Positions 25,121 through 34,145 of a stretch of 64,000 bases of DNA are shown here, one piece after another. The stretch is from assembly GCA_017428155.1 (NCBI GenBank), contig JAFRRJ010000038.1, positions 1 through 64,000 of the forward strand. The letters run 5' to 3'. Positions within the stretch are counted from its first letter, which is position 1. Each line of letters begins with the position of its first letter. The notes under the pieces were generated by a model. That model saw only the letters and a list, made by a program, of their open reading frames with translations. It did not search any database and was not told the DNA's origin. A program made the position numbers and the translations under genes. Source of the stretch: Clostridiales bacterium. Lineage in GTDB: Bacteria > Bacillota > Clostridia > Saccharofermentanales > Saccharofermentanaceae.

Positions 25121-26914
25121 TCAGTTGACCTTGATCGCAGTGTTGCCGCTCTTATGCGGCTTGTCCAGATCAAGAAGCCACTCTGAGGTGCCGTCTTCCA
25201 TCTCTCTTATCTTCTCGAAGCCCTGAAGCCCGTAGAAATCCTTGACCATTTTATTCTTTGCGGTCGGCAAATAATAGCCTTTTATCTTTGTGATATTTCG
25301 TGATTTTGCCTGAGCTATGAGCTCGTCCATCATGGCATATTCCATACCGCGCTTTAAGACTCTGCAGCTCATGAGCCACAGGTCGATATGGAAGAACTTG
25401 TCCTTGCCGAAGATCTCCTCATGTCCGAAGGTGACTGCAACGACTCCGTTATCGCCGAACTTGTCCTCAAGTCTTCCGTAGAGCGTTATGTATTTGGGAT
25501 CTGTTGCGATCTTCTCGATGTCAGCCTGGCTGCAGCGCTTGGTAGTAAGGTTGAACTGGTTGCTCTTATTGGTGAGCTCTGCGATCCTTGCCATATAGAC
25601 AGGAGCAAACGGCTTTATCTCGGCCGTCATCTCCAGAGATTTCAGATACTCATCGTAGTTATCGAACTGAGCCGAAGCCTTCGCGCGCTCCATGTTGGCC
25701 TTGTACATGCCGCCGCGCTTGATATCCTCTTCGGATATACCTGTGACTTCGAAGAAACCGTTCGAATCGATGACGTCGATATATGTCTCGGGCGCGCCGA
25801 CCTCAGGAACCGATATGCCGGGGATCTGGTGCTCGACCAGAGCCCTCTCGACAGGGTTGTCGTCTACAAAGACGAAGCTGTCGGAGCCGATGTTGAGTTC
25901 TTTTGCGATGCCGGCGATATTGATGTCCTTGTTGTCCCAGTTGGCGCGGATCAGGATGAAGTCATCTTCCTTCAGAGTCGAATCGGGCCTTGCAAGTCCC
26001 GCAAGAGCATTCTCCTCGTCATTCTTGGATGCGACCGTAAGAAGGATTCCGAGATCCTTATGTGCCTTGATGTACTGCTGGAACTCGGTGAAGAGCTCGG
26101 ATTCGGCGTCCTCGTGACCGACCTTGATATTCTCGGGACCGTCGTCACCAACGATGCCGCCCCAGAGGGTGTTGTCCATGTCGAGCGCGAACGCCTTCTT
26201 GTTCTTTCCGTAGACAGCCTTGATTATGTGCGCGAGATTGAACGCAAAATCAGGGATCGCGGAAACGCTCAGCGCATACTTATATCTGTACCAGTCGCCC
26301 GGATCCGCCCACTTCTTGATTCCGTAGACGGATGAGACGTAATTGATGTCGTTTATGAAGAAATTCCCGTGGCTCTGAGCATAAGCGCAGAACCTGTCGT
26401 TGAGCCTGTTGATGAAATTGATCCTTCCGTGAATATTCGAGAAATCGCTGTTGCCCAGAAGCCTGAAGTAAGGCAGCTCGAAGTTATTCTGGATAACGGT
26501 GCACCCGAAGCGCTCCGCAAGGGACTGCCAGATCTGCTCAAATCTTCCCGTCGTCTCTTCAATCAGGGCATCGATCTGTTCAGGTGTATCCGTCACGGAC
26601 GGGTATCTTGCGATATTTCTTGTTGTGGTGTGCACGAAAACAAGATCCGGCTCAAAAGCGTCCAGTTCGGGATTGCCGAAGACCGCATCTTCGAAATACT
26701 TGTTGTACTCGGATTCATAGAACTCGGGCTTGATCCCGTAGTTCAGAAGGAAAAGCTCTAATATCAGCTTTATATCACTCGTGGTGGAACCGCCTAAGAT
26801 GGCGATCTTCTTTTCGATATAAGACACGCCCTCCCTTGCAAGGAGTTCCCTTCTAATAGCCTTCTTCTTGCGAAGGATATAGTCGGTATCGAAAGGATAT
26901 TCAAGCTGTTTCAT
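25121..26914 (-). CDS. FkbH-like HAD-IIIC enzyme with N-terminal SGNH-like and C-terminal GNAT-like domains
   Basis: Protein of 597 aa. Residues 30-200 resemble the FkbH N-terminal SGNH-like domain (KIAILGGSTTSDIKLILELF). Residues 240-385 are a HAD-IIIC domain with ALDMDNTLWGGIVGDDG; D245 and D247 are the catalytic aspartates, followed by TVASKNDEE and FVFVDDNPVERALV. The C-terminal 200 residues look like a GNAT acyltransferase. Characterised FkbH-type enzymes take 1,3-bisphosphoglycerate, release phosphate and load a glyceryl group onto an ACP. An ACP gene follows 31 bp downstream. A GGAGG site precedes ATG 26914. It is the first gene of the operon. Confidence 0.88.
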   Translation of the reverse strand: MKQLEYPFDTDYILRKKKAIRRELLAREGVSYIEKKIAILGGSTTSDIKLILELFLLNYGIKPEFYESEYNKYFEDAVFGNPELDAFEPDLVFVHTTTRNIARYPSVTDTPEQIDALIEETTGRFEQIWQSLAERFGCTVIQNNFELPYFRLLGNSDFSNIHGRINFINRLNDRFCAYAQSHGNFFINDINYVSSVYGIKKWADPGDWYRYKYALSVSAIPDFAFNLAHIIKAVYGKNKKAFALDMDNTLWGGIVGDDGPENIKVGHEDAESELFTEFQQYIKAHKDLGILLTVASKNDEENALAGLARPDSTLKEDDFILIRANWDNKDINIAGIAKELNIGSDSFVFVDDNPVERALVEHQIPGISVPEVGAPETYIDVIDSNGFFEVTGISEEDIKRGGMYKANMERAKASAQFDNYDEYLKSLEMTAEIKPFAPVYMARIAELTNKSNQFNLTTKRCSQADIEKIATDPKYITLYGRLEDKFGDNGVVAVTFGHEEIFGKDKFFHIDLWLMSCRVLKRGMEYAMMDELIAQAKSRNITKIKGYYLPTAKNKMVKDFYGLQGFEKIREMEDGTSEWLLDLDKPHKSGNTAIKVN

Positions 26915-26990
26915 TCAAAGCCTCCGGTGTGACTTGTGTCATCCAAGCCATAATTCAACACTTTATAATATCATTTTTGTTCCCTAAACG

Positions 26991-27005
26991 CCCTATTATA
27001 TAGGG
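26991..27005. promoter_or_regulatory. Palindrome in the fkbH / antiporter divergent gap
   Basis: A perfect palindrome CCCTAT-TAT-ATAGGG lies between the divergent fkbH-like operon and the antiporter gene. A TATTATAAAG -10-like sequence for the fkbH direction is about 25 bp away. It could be an operator, but no regulator is adjacent. Apart from this and the promoters I see nothing in the gap. Confidence 0.4.
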
Positions 27006-27117
27006 TAAGTTTGTATATTATGTACCATCCCACAAATATTTATGCGTGTTATAACTAGTAGCGGTGGAAAAAGAGGGCATCAAAACGCCCGTTATATGAA
27101 TCGGGAGAGAACATAAA

Positions 27118-28290
27118 TTGGGTAGTCTTAGATTTATCATAGATGTAGCACTCATACTGTTTGCCGCAAAGGCATTCGGTATCGTCGCCCGTAAACTCCA
27201 CGCCCCTGAGGTCGTCGGAGAGATCATTGCGGGCCTTATCTTAGGACCTGCCGTCATCGGCCTCGTCGACCAGTCCGACTTCATCAGCAAGATGGCCGAG
27301 ATCGGCGTCATCATGCTCATGTTCGAAGCGGGCCTTACCACAGACATGAAAAAGCTTAAGCAGACCGGCCTTAAGGCTACTGCTATCGCCTGCGCAGGCG
27401 TTTTCGCCCCGCTCGTTCTCGGTGCAGTCCTCTTCATGAGTTTTTACGGCTTCGGCGAACCCGGTTCCGAGCAGTTCATCAAGGGTCTTTTCATCGGCAC
27501 GATCATGGCAGCGACATCCGTAAGCATTACGGTTGCAGCGCTTAAGGAGCTCGGCAAGCTCAGCAGCACGGTCGGAACGACTGTCGTCAGTGCCGCCATC
27601 ATCGACGATGTCATCGTAATCATCGTCCTCACATTTGTCTTAAGCGCCAAGGGAACAGGCACTTCCGTATTGAGCACAATGCTGAAAGCCATTTTGTTCT
27701 TCGCTATAGCTATAATCTCCGGATTCATCGTTTACAGGGTTTTCAAGTGGCTCGACGCCAGATATGAACACACTAGAAGAATTCCTATCGCTGCGCTCTG
27801 CTACTGCCTGTTCATGGCTTATGTCGCTGAGAGATATTTCGGCATCGCAGATATTACAGGTGCTTATGTCGCCGGTGTTGTCCTCTGCAACCTCCACGAT
27901 GTTAAGTATGTTGAGCGTAAGGTCGACGTCAGCTCCTATATGGTTTTCGCGCCGATCTTCTTTGCAGGCATCGGACTTAAAGTCTCTTTCGAGAACTTCA
28001 ATCCCACGTTCCTTTTCTTCTCAATTGCATTCGTTTTCGTAGCACTCCTGTCGAAGATCATCGGCTGCGGCTCGACTGCGAAATTATGCAGGTTCAACTG
28101 GAACGATTCACTTAAGATTGGCATCGGCATGATGACCCGTGGCGAGGTCGCGCTAATCACTGCCCAGAAGGGCTTAAGCGCAGGACTTATCACCTCCGAT
28201 TATTTCACGGCGGTCATCCTCATGATCCTCGTAAGCTCGATCCTCGCGCCAATATTACTGAAGGTGCTATATAAAGCCAAATCCGCCTGA
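27118..28290 (+). CDS. CPA2-family cation:proton antiporter (KefB/NapA type)
   Basis: Membrane protein of 390 aa with about 12 segments. Conserved elements include LHAPEVVGEIIAGLILGPAV near the N-terminus and IADITGAYVAGVVLC with GEVALITAQKG near the end, as in Kef/Nap-type Na+/H+ or K+/H+ exchangers. The C-terminal TrkA-type regulatory domain of full Kef proteins is absent. The start is TTG 27118 with GGGAGAG 8 nt upstream. It is followed 23 bp later by the GT2-GtrA gene. Confidence 0.9.
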   Translation: MGSLRFIIDVALILFAAKAFGIVARKLHAPEVVGEIIAGLILGPAVIGLVDQSDFISKMAEIGVIMLMFEAGLTTDMKKLKQTGLKATAIACAGVFAPLVLGAVLFMSFYGFGEPGSEQFIKGLFIGTIMAATSVSITVAALKELGKLSSTVGTTVVSAAIIDDVIVIIVLTFVLSAKGTGTSVLSTMLKAILFFAIAIISGFIVYRVFKWLDARYEHTRRIPIAALCYCLFMAYVAERYFGIADITGAYVAGVVLCNLHDVKYVERKVDVSSYMVFAPIFFAGIGLKVSFENFNPTFLFFSIAFVFVALLSKIIGCGSTAKLCRFNWNDSLKIGIGMMTRGEVALITAQKGLSAGLITSDYFTAVILMILVSSILAPILLKVLYKAKSA

Positions 28291-28313
28291 CCCTTTATGT
28301 TAATATAATTCCT

Positions 28314-29459
28314 ATGGAGAAAGATGAGACTCAGAAGACGGTTTTGATCCCGATAGTAATCCCTTCCTATGAGCCTGACGACAGGCTTATAGCGCTGCTC
28401 CGCGACTTTGACGCCAGAGACATGGGACCGGTCATCATCGTCAACGACGGTTCTTCGGAAGAATATGATCAGATCTTTAATGAAGCCTCATCTATTATCG
28501 CCCGCCTCGGCGGCAAACTCATCTCTTACCGTCCCAACCGCGGCAAGGGCCGCGCGCTCAAGACGGCATTCGAATATATAAAAGACAACCTTCCGGGTGC
28601 GCTCGGCTGTGTCACCGCCGACTCTGACGGACAGCACACGCCTGACTGCATTGCTTCCATAAAGGATGCTTTGACTGCCCATCCCGGGAATCTTATCCTC
28701 GGCGTCCGCGAGTTCAAAAAGAGCGAGATCCCGTGGAAGAGCTGGTACGGCAACAACATCACGATCAAGGTTTTCGCGTACGTATCAGGAATGAAGGTTA
28801 ATGACACCCAGTCCGGCCTTCGCGGCATCCCCTTCAGGTTCATGACAGAGCTCATCGGCTGCAGGGGCGAGAGATTCGAATTCGAGACACAGATGCTCCT
28901 TGAATGCGCAGGCAGATACGACCTCACCGAAGTGCCGATCAAGACGGTCTACGACTCCAAGGAAAACCACCAGACGCACTTCAATCCCGTAAAGGATTCG
29001 ATAAGGATCTACCGGCTCCTTGGCAGGAAATTCTTAAGATATGCCTGCGCCTCACTGTCATCCTTCTTGCTCGACATCCTTCTTTTCCAGCTCATCGTAG
29101 TATCAATGGAAAAGACCCTTCCTCTGATGGAGGCGGCAGCAATAGCGGCAACCGCAACGGTCGGCGCCAGGATAATCTCCTGCGTATATAATTACCTGAT
29201 CAATTACAGATTCGTCTTCAACAGCCGGGCCTCAAGAGTAGTCTCTCTCACGAAATACGCCCTTCTGGCCGTGATCCAGATGTCCTTGAGCGCGGCTCTG
29301 GTCGCACTGATCGTATACATTTTCCCCGGCTGCTGGAAAGCTTTGGTAAAATGCATCATCGACACGGCGCTGTTCTTCCTGAGCTATACGGTTCAGCAGA
29401 AGATCGTTTTTCGAGCATCGGAAAAGAAGCCTTCTAATACAACAACGCCCGACAACTGA
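28314..29459 (+). CDS. GT2 glycosyltransferase fused to a GtrA membrane domain
   Basis: Protein of 381 aa. Residues 10-230 form a family 2 glycosyltransferase (VIPSYEPDDRL, VIIVNDGSSEEY, then DSDGQHTP as the DxD region) like dolichol-/undecaprenyl-phosphate sugar synthases. Residues about 240-370 hold four membrane helices of a GtrA domain, a putative lipid-linked sugar flippase. Such fusions load and flip a polyprenyl-phosphate sugar for surface polymers. No Shine-Dalgarno is visible; a TATAAT at 28304-28309 ends 4 bp before the ATG, so this may be leaderless from an internal promoter. Confidence 0.9.
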   Translation: MEKDETQKTVLIPIVIPSYEPDDRLIALLRDFDARDMGPVIIVNDGSSEEYDQIFNEASSIIARLGGKLISYRPNRGKGRALKTAFEYIKDNLPGALGCVTADSDGQHTPDCIASIKDALTAHPGNLILGVREFKKSEIPWKSWYGNNITIKVFAYVSGMKVNDTQSGLRGIPFRFMTELIGCRGERFEFETQMLLECAGRYDLTEVPIKTVYDSKENHQTHFNPVKDSIRIYRLLGRKFLRYACASLSSFLLDILLFQLIVVSMEKTLPLMEAAAIAATATVGARIISCVYNYLINYRFVFNSRASRVVSLTKYALLAVIQMSLSAALVALIVYIFPGCWKALVKCIIDTALFFLSYTVQQKIVFRASEKKPSNTTTPDN

Positions 29460-29486
29460 ACGAAAATAACAAGCTAGGAGCACCTG

Positions 29487-30758
29487 ATGAAACTATTCGC
29501 AATCGCAGTTTTTCTTATAATGTACATCCTGATGATAGTCCTGCCGAAGCGCCGCGCGATCGTCGCGCTGATAGCCGCATCGTTAATGGTAATCGGCCAG
29601 GTCCTCCCTCTGGAAAGCGTTCTCCCTGCAATTGACTGGAACGTCCTCATGATGATCTTCGGAACGATGGTCATCGTCGATTATTTCATCGAATCCAAGA
29701 TGCCGAACAAGATCGCCGAAGCGCTCTTAAGGCTCTCGCCCAACGTAATGTGGGTAACGATCATAATGTCGCTGTTCTCGGGCATCATCTCCGCATTCAT
29801 CGACAATGTCGCAACAGTTCTCATGGTAGCCCCGGTCGGCCTTGCGATCTGCAAAAAGCTCAAGATCAACCCGGTTCCCATGATCATCTCGATCGCCGTA
29901 TCCTCGAACCTTCAGGGCGCGGCAACACTTGTCGGCGACACGACATCAATCATGCTCGCAGCAGCCGACAACATGAACTTCAACGACTTCTTCTGGATGA
30001 ACGGCAAGCTCGGAATGTTTTTCGCCGTCGAATTGGGCGCGATCCTCACGGTACCGATCATGATGATCCTCTTCCGCAAAAACCGCCAGCCCGTCACGAG
30101 CGACGAGCACACACAGGTCACAGACTATATCCCGACCATCACGATGCTCGGCCACGTCGTCCTGCTCATCATCGCATCCTTCATTCCCAACACGCCGACG
30201 ACCACAAACGGCATAATCTGCATGGCATGCGGAGTCCTGACGATCATCTGGGAACTCATCAAGCAGAAGTCCACGAAAGGCATGGTCCACTCGCTCAAAG
30301 CAATGGATTATGACACGATGCTCCTTCTGTGCGGCCTCTTCGTCGTCATCGCCTCGATCAGGGAAGTCGGTGTCATCGATGACCTCGCCGGCATGATCGC
30401 CAACATCGGCGGCGACAACAAATTCCTCATGTTCACGATCGTTGTATGGGGTTCAGTCCTCATCTCCGCCTTCATCGACAACATCCCATACGTTGCAACG
30501 ATGCTCCCTCTGCTTGCAGGCGTAGCATCCGCAATGAACACCGAGCCGCACTTCCTGTTCTTCGGTCTCCTTGTCGGCGCCACCCTCGGCGGCAACCTGA
30601 CGCCCATCGGCGCCTCTGCCAACATCGCCGGCGTCGGCATGCTCCGCAAGGAAGGCCACGAGGTAAGCTTCGCCGACTTCATGAAGATTGGCGTCCCCTT
30701 CACCCTCACCGCGGTCATCACCGGCTACCTGTTCGTCTGGTTCATCTGGGGTCCGTGA
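29487..30758 (+). CDS. SLC13/ArsB/NhaD-type (IT superfamily) ion transporter
   Basis: Membrane protein of 423 aa in two halves, each with the ion-transporter motif: SAFIDNVATVLMVAP (first) and SAFIDNIPYVATMLPL (second), plus the re-entrant signatures AATLVGDTTSIM and GGNLTPIGASANIAG. This marks the ArsB/NhaD/DASS group; the substrate (Na+/H+, dicarboxylate or metalloid) is not decided by sequence. An AGGAG site precedes ATG 29487. It follows the GT2-GtrA gene by 27 bp. Confidence 0.88.
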   Translation: MKLFAIAVFLIMYILMIVLPKRRAIVALIAASLMVIGQVLPLESVLPAIDWNVLMMIFGTMVIVDYFIESKMPNKIAEALLRLSPNVMWVTIIMSLFSGIISAFIDNVATVLMVAPVGLAICKKLKINPVPMIISIAVSSNLQGAATLVGDTTSIMLAAADNMNFNDFFWMNGKLGMFFAVELGAILTVPIMMILFRKNRQPVTSDEHTQVTDYIPTITMLGHVVLLIIASFIPNTPTTTNGIICMACGVLTIIWELIKQKSTKGMVHSLKAMDYDTMLLLCGLFVVIASIREVGVIDDLAGMIANIGGDNKFLMFTIVVWGSVLISAFIDNIPYVATMLPLLAGVASAMNTEPHFLFFGLLVGATLGGNLTPIGASANIAGVGMLRKEGHEVSFADFMKIGVPFTLTAVITGYLFVWFIWGP

Positions 30759-30834
30759 TGGTTGATGGTCTTGAGGGCCAGCCGTGCTCAAGGTCATGTG
30801 GTGTGATACGTTTTTTGTGGATGAAAACGAGCAA

Positions 30835-30895
30835 TTTGGGATACATTTTCCCCTTCAAAACCACCCCCAAAAACATAATCAGCCCATTTGGGATT
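30835..30895. repeat. Dispersed dyad repeat, family C (copy 2)
   Basis: Two ATTTGGGAT arms at 30835-30843 and 30887-30895 are exactly 52 bp apart, the same period as the copy at 51.4 kb. The second has a partner arm ACCCCCAAA at 30864-30872 with a 14-bp centre; the first has lost its partner. It lies in the convergent gap after the transporter gene. Nothing else is seen in 30759-30942. Confidence 0.75.
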
Positions 30896-30942
30896 TTCTA
30901 GCACTCCCCTCCCCAAAAACGCACTCGCCCCACCCCTCCCTC

Positions 30943-30980
30943 AAAATAAAAACTGCCACAAAGCCTTGCTTCATGGCAGT
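30943..30980 (-). terminator. Terminator of the small gene at 31031
   Basis: On the minus strand ACTGCCA pairs with TGGCAGT, with inner GAAGC/GCTTT pairing (plus 30952-30980), followed by TTTTATTTTG. It lies about 50 bp after the stop. Confidence 0.82.
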
Positions 30981-31030
30981 CAATTAAATTCATTTGTTGC
31001 GGGGCTCTCAGCCTCAGCCTTCTCTCAGCC

Positions 31031-31366
31031 TCAGCCCTCTTCGCCCTCGCCGTAGAATGCTTCGTATGCAGCTTCGGCCAAAGTTCCTGAAGCATTGGCG
31101 ATAACGGTGCTGTCGGGTGCCAGGAGTCTGTAGCTTCTCTCGCCCAGGGAGCCGATCGGCATCTGTCCGTCGATTCCAAGCAGGATGTTGTAGAAGCAGT
31201 CGGTCAGGACAGAATCGAAAACCTCTCTCAGGAGCTCGTCGCTCGCGCCTGCCGCCTTGAGTTTGGCAATCTGCTCACCGGCCATAGAGTCAGAGCTACC
31301 GAGATAATTCTCGAGCATAGCATCCTTTTCTTCTCTGGCTGCCCTGGCAAATAATAATGCATCCAT
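31031..31366 (-). CDS. Small hypothetical protein, Ala/Glu rich
   Basis: Protein of 111 aa starting MDALLFARAAREEKDAMLEN. It is mostly helical by composition, with a FDSVLTDCFYNILLGIDGQMP segment; no family is recognised and there is no signal peptide or membrane helix. ATG 31366 is chosen: GGAGG sits 8 nt before it, whereas the in-frame GTG three codons earlier overlaps that site. It is monocistronic with its own terminator. Confidence 0.6.
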   Translation of the reverse strand: MDALLFARAAREEKDAMLENYLGSSDSMAGEQIAKLKAAGASDELLREVFDSVLTDCFYNILLGIDGQMPIGSLGERSYRLLAPDSTVIANASGTLAEAAYEAFYGEGEEG

Positions 31367-31530
31367 GATCGGCACCTCCGATTTACAGGTTTTATATATT
31401 TTATCAAGAACCGACCTTTATAGCAAAGTGCCCGTATAATCAATGTCTGCCCGACAGGTTTCCCAAGTCCGCCTCACCCACAAGGCGCAGCACTTCACCC
31501 CGCCTCAAGCCCCGGGGAGCCAAAAATCTC

Positions 31531-32832
31531 TTACTTAATCTGGTTTTCTAAATATTCATGCATCTGGCGGTAGCTCATGAGTTCGAGCGGGGTCATACCG
31601 CTGAGAGGATACTCCGGATCATCCGGATCAAATTCCCAGTTGCTGATGATTACGGCATCGGCCGCTTCGACATGCCCGCGGATCACTTCATAATATCTGT
31701 CACGCGTAGCTTTAGTATCCAGATTGATATAATAATCAACTGCAAGCGGATCGTTCGGGTCTCTTATAACGCGTCTGCAATCTCCGATGAAGTCATCTCC
31801 ATTTGTGAAGAATTGAGTTTCTATCGTAGTTTTCCCGTTATCATCATATTTGTATGTTATGACAACATCTTCACCTTCAATCCAGATCAGGAACTGGTCT
31901 GATTTTGTGGGGCCTTTCATCATTGCATTTGAACCGAAGATGTACCAGGATGTGCCGAAATCCCTGAATCCCACGACGTGATATTCCAGATTTCTGAAGT
32001 TCTGATCATCATCGATGTAGATCAATTCGGGTACCCCATCGCCTTCAAAGTCATACAGGGCACAGGTCGCGATTTTGTATTCCTTTTCGAGCGAGAGGAT
32101 GGCTTCACTGTCGTAGTCAAGTTCTTCAAGGTAATGCTTCATTGCCTCCTGATAGAAATCTTCCGGAGATAGGCCCGCATAAGGATCTGTCTCGGGTCCT
32201 GTATATGGCTCACCCCATAGATCATCGGAATGGGTGTTATACCATTCGTCCGTGTAAGGAGCGTTCGATGAAAAGCCTAGAATATCCTCAACTCTGTAGA
32301 TCGAAGATACCAGCCATTCACCGTCTTCACGGCTGAACTTGATCCTGAGCTGGAATTTCTCGGTGTCTTTCTGGTTTTTCAATGCCGCTAAAGCGTCATC
32401 GTTGTATTCGTACCATTCGAAAAACATCGGCTCCCAGTCCATGATCTTTAACTTCATTTCCCAGGTGGCCCTGTCGCCGTCGATCTCAAGGTCTTCCGGG
32501 TCGTAATCGAATTTTATCGTCGAAGCAATGATCTTATAGGCATCTATGACCCACTCGCCGTACCATTCGGTAAGGGTATCACGGTCCATTGCGTTTTCGA
32601 CATAGGCGTAATACTCGTCATCACTGTCCCAGTCGGTGCAGCCAAGGACATCATTCGCGTCGAAATCATTAAATCCTTTCTGGAGATCTTCGACCAACTC
32701 CTCTATCGCCTCTTCATCAGAGAGACCTTTCTTTGCTTTTTTATCTTTGCCGTTCGCGAAAACATCACATCCCGCTGAACCTGCCAGAACAACAGCGCAA
32801 AGACCAAAAGCGGCAGCCTGCTTCAGCTTCAT
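31531..32832 (-). CDS. Tandem paralogous lipoprotein 4 (NTF2-like plus D-x-D-G-x-x-EL domain)
   Basis: Protein of 433 aa. Signal peptide with lipobox GSAGC (C22/C23) predicts a membrane-anchored surface lipoprotein. Residues about 35-200 form an alpha+beta domain: an acidic helix, YGEWVIDAYKIIASTIKFDYD, then alternating strands. This resembles the NTF2-like/DUF5105-type fold. A Pro/Tyr/Asp linker follows. The C-terminal domain has LYDFEGDGVPELIYIDDD, a Ca2+-loop-like motif. It is the last of four similar genes in one direction and the only one without the Pro-Gly-Glu repeat linker. Function unknown. Confidence 0.75.
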   Translation of the reverse strand: MKLKQAAAFGLCAVVLAGSAGCDVFANGKDKKAKKGLSDEEAIEELVEDLQKGFNDFDANDVLGCTDWDSDDEYYAYVENAMDRDTLTEWYGEWVIDAYKIIASTIKFDYDPEDLEIDGDRATWEMKLKIMDWEPMFFEWYEYNDDALAALKNQKDTEKFQLRIKFSREDGEWLVSSIYRVEDILGFSSNAPYTDEWYNTHSDDLWGEPYTGPETDPYAGLSPEDFYQEAMKHYLEELDYDSEAILSLEKEYKIATCALYDFEGDGVPELIYIDDDQNFRNLEYHVVGFRDFGTSWYIFGSNAMMKGPTKSDQFLIWIEGEDVVITYKYDDNGKTTIETQFFTNGDDFIGDCRRVIRDPNDPLAVDYYINLDTKATRDRYYEVIRGHVEAADAVIISNWEFDPDDPEYPLSGMTPLELMSYRQMHEYLENQIK

Positions 32833-32852
32833 TAATTCTTTCCTTTAAGTAG

Positions 32853-34124
32853 TTATTTTTGCATTTCAACCATATGATTATACATCGCATAGTAGTATCT
32901 GAGCTTGGCAACCGGTATATCATTCAGCGGATATTCCGGATCGCCCTTGAAAGGATCATAGTTGCTTGTATACACCATCTCAGCCCTGGCGACATAGTCA
33001 TTTATATATGACATGTATTCACTCTCGGAAATCATGACATTATCGTCCATGTAGTATTCCCACCAGTCCGTTCCATGCCCGTCGTCATCATAGTCGGTGT
33101 ATTCGATACGCTCATAGTGAGAAATCAGCATAAAGTCCTTCGAATACACATCTGTTTTGGTGGAGTATTTGGTATCTCCGCCGGAGCTGTATGTGACCAC
33201 AATTTCATTGTCCGTCGTGAAAACGATAAAGGATCCGCCGTCGCCTGCCTGATAGATTATTGTCGGAAGCAGGATGAAGTTAAATCCGCCGTCGCCCTGG
33301 TATGTGAAGATATAAAGGTCGCCGGTAAAGGGAGTCCCGTTGTCGGTAATGAATGTCAGCTCCGGGATCCCGTTGCCTGTGATGTCATATAATCCGCATG
33401 TTTCAAAACTGAAAGCATCTTCGATATTCTTGATACCTTCCGCATTGCCTTCGAGAAGTATAAGGTATTCGCTGATAGCTTCCTCAAGAGTAAAGTCCAG
33501 ATGAGGAATGGTCTGGACGGGCTCCGGATCAGGATTGCCGGGTTCCGGGAAACCGGGATCTCCGGGGACCGGGGGCCACTCGGGATTTGCTATGTCAGGC
33601 CAGCCCATAAGGAATTCAAGCACTTTGTCGAGGTTGGTGATTTTCGAGATCTTCCAGGTATCGCCGACAAGGCTGAACTCAAGCTTGCCGCTTACGGTCT
33701 TCCTGTCGGTACAGCTCTTGAGATCCTTTACAAGATCGGCAGAAGTATCATGAGTAATCTTAAAGACCGGCTTCCAGTCTATCTCTGAATAAACCAGCTT
33801 CAGTGTTGCGGTATTTCCGTTAACGGCAATATCATCTGTCTCATACTCGAGTTCGATCGATTCTGCAATTGTCTCGAAAACATCCCAGATATACTCGGCA
33901 TAAAGATCCGTCATAAAGCATGACTTTACCTTGCCATACTCTTCGTCAGCCTCATCCCAGACTGTCAGATCAATGAGTGCCTCATCATCGATCGCGTGAA
34001 GGGAATCCTCATAATCCCCGAGAAGATTTGCGATCTGCGTTCTTGCCTTCTTGTCCTTGTCGCAGCCTGTGATTCCGGCAACGAGCGCAATGCTGAGGAC
34101 AGCAGCTACCGCCTTTTTAAACAT
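32853..34124 (-). CDS. Tandem paralogous lipoprotein 3
   Basis: Protein of 423 aa with lipobox AGITGC. The same layout as its neighbours: an N-terminal NTF2-like domain (YIWDVFETIAESIELEYETDD, IDWKPVFKI, KLEFSLVGDTWKISKITNLD), a Pro/Gly/Glu-rich linker (PEWPPVPGDPGFPEPG), and a C-terminal domain with LYDITGNGIPELTFITDNG. It is separated from the flanking paralogues by about 20 bp on each side, so one operon is likely. Secreted sensor, inhibitor or wall-binding roles are all possible; none can be shown. Confidence 0.75.
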   Translation of the reverse strand: MFKKAVAAVLSIALVAGITGCDKDKKARTQIANLLGDYEDSLHAIDDEALIDLTVWDEADEEYGKVKSCFMTDLYAEYIWDVFETIAESIELEYETDDIAVNGNTATLKLVYSEIDWKPVFKITHDTSADLVKDLKSCTDRKTVSGKLEFSLVGDTWKISKITNLDKVLEFLMGWPDIANPEWPPVPGDPGFPEPGNPDPEPVQTIPHLDFTLEEAISEYLILLEGNAEGIKNIEDAFSFETCGLYDITGNGIPELTFITDNGTPFTGDLYIFTYQGDGGFNFILLPTIIYQAGDGGSFIVFTTDNEIVVTYSSGGDTKYSTKTDVYSKDFMLISHYERIEYTDYDDDGHGTDWWEYYMDDNVMISESEYMSYINDYVARAEMVYTSNYDPFKGDPEYPLNDIPVAKLRYYYAMYNHMVEMQK

Positions 34125-34145
34125 CCTATTTTCCCCCTTGTTTAT

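Noticed and set aside
25388..26335. Long open frame on the plus strand opposite the fkbH-like gene
   Set aside because: It is antisense to a clear multi-domain gene, has no ribosome site and an atypical Leu/Val/Asp-rich composition.
27061..27110. Possible riboswitch before the antiporter (GGGC-ATCAAAAC-GCCC)
   Set aside because: Only a 4-bp stem is seen, with no conserved core of the fluoride, c-di-AMP or other known classes.
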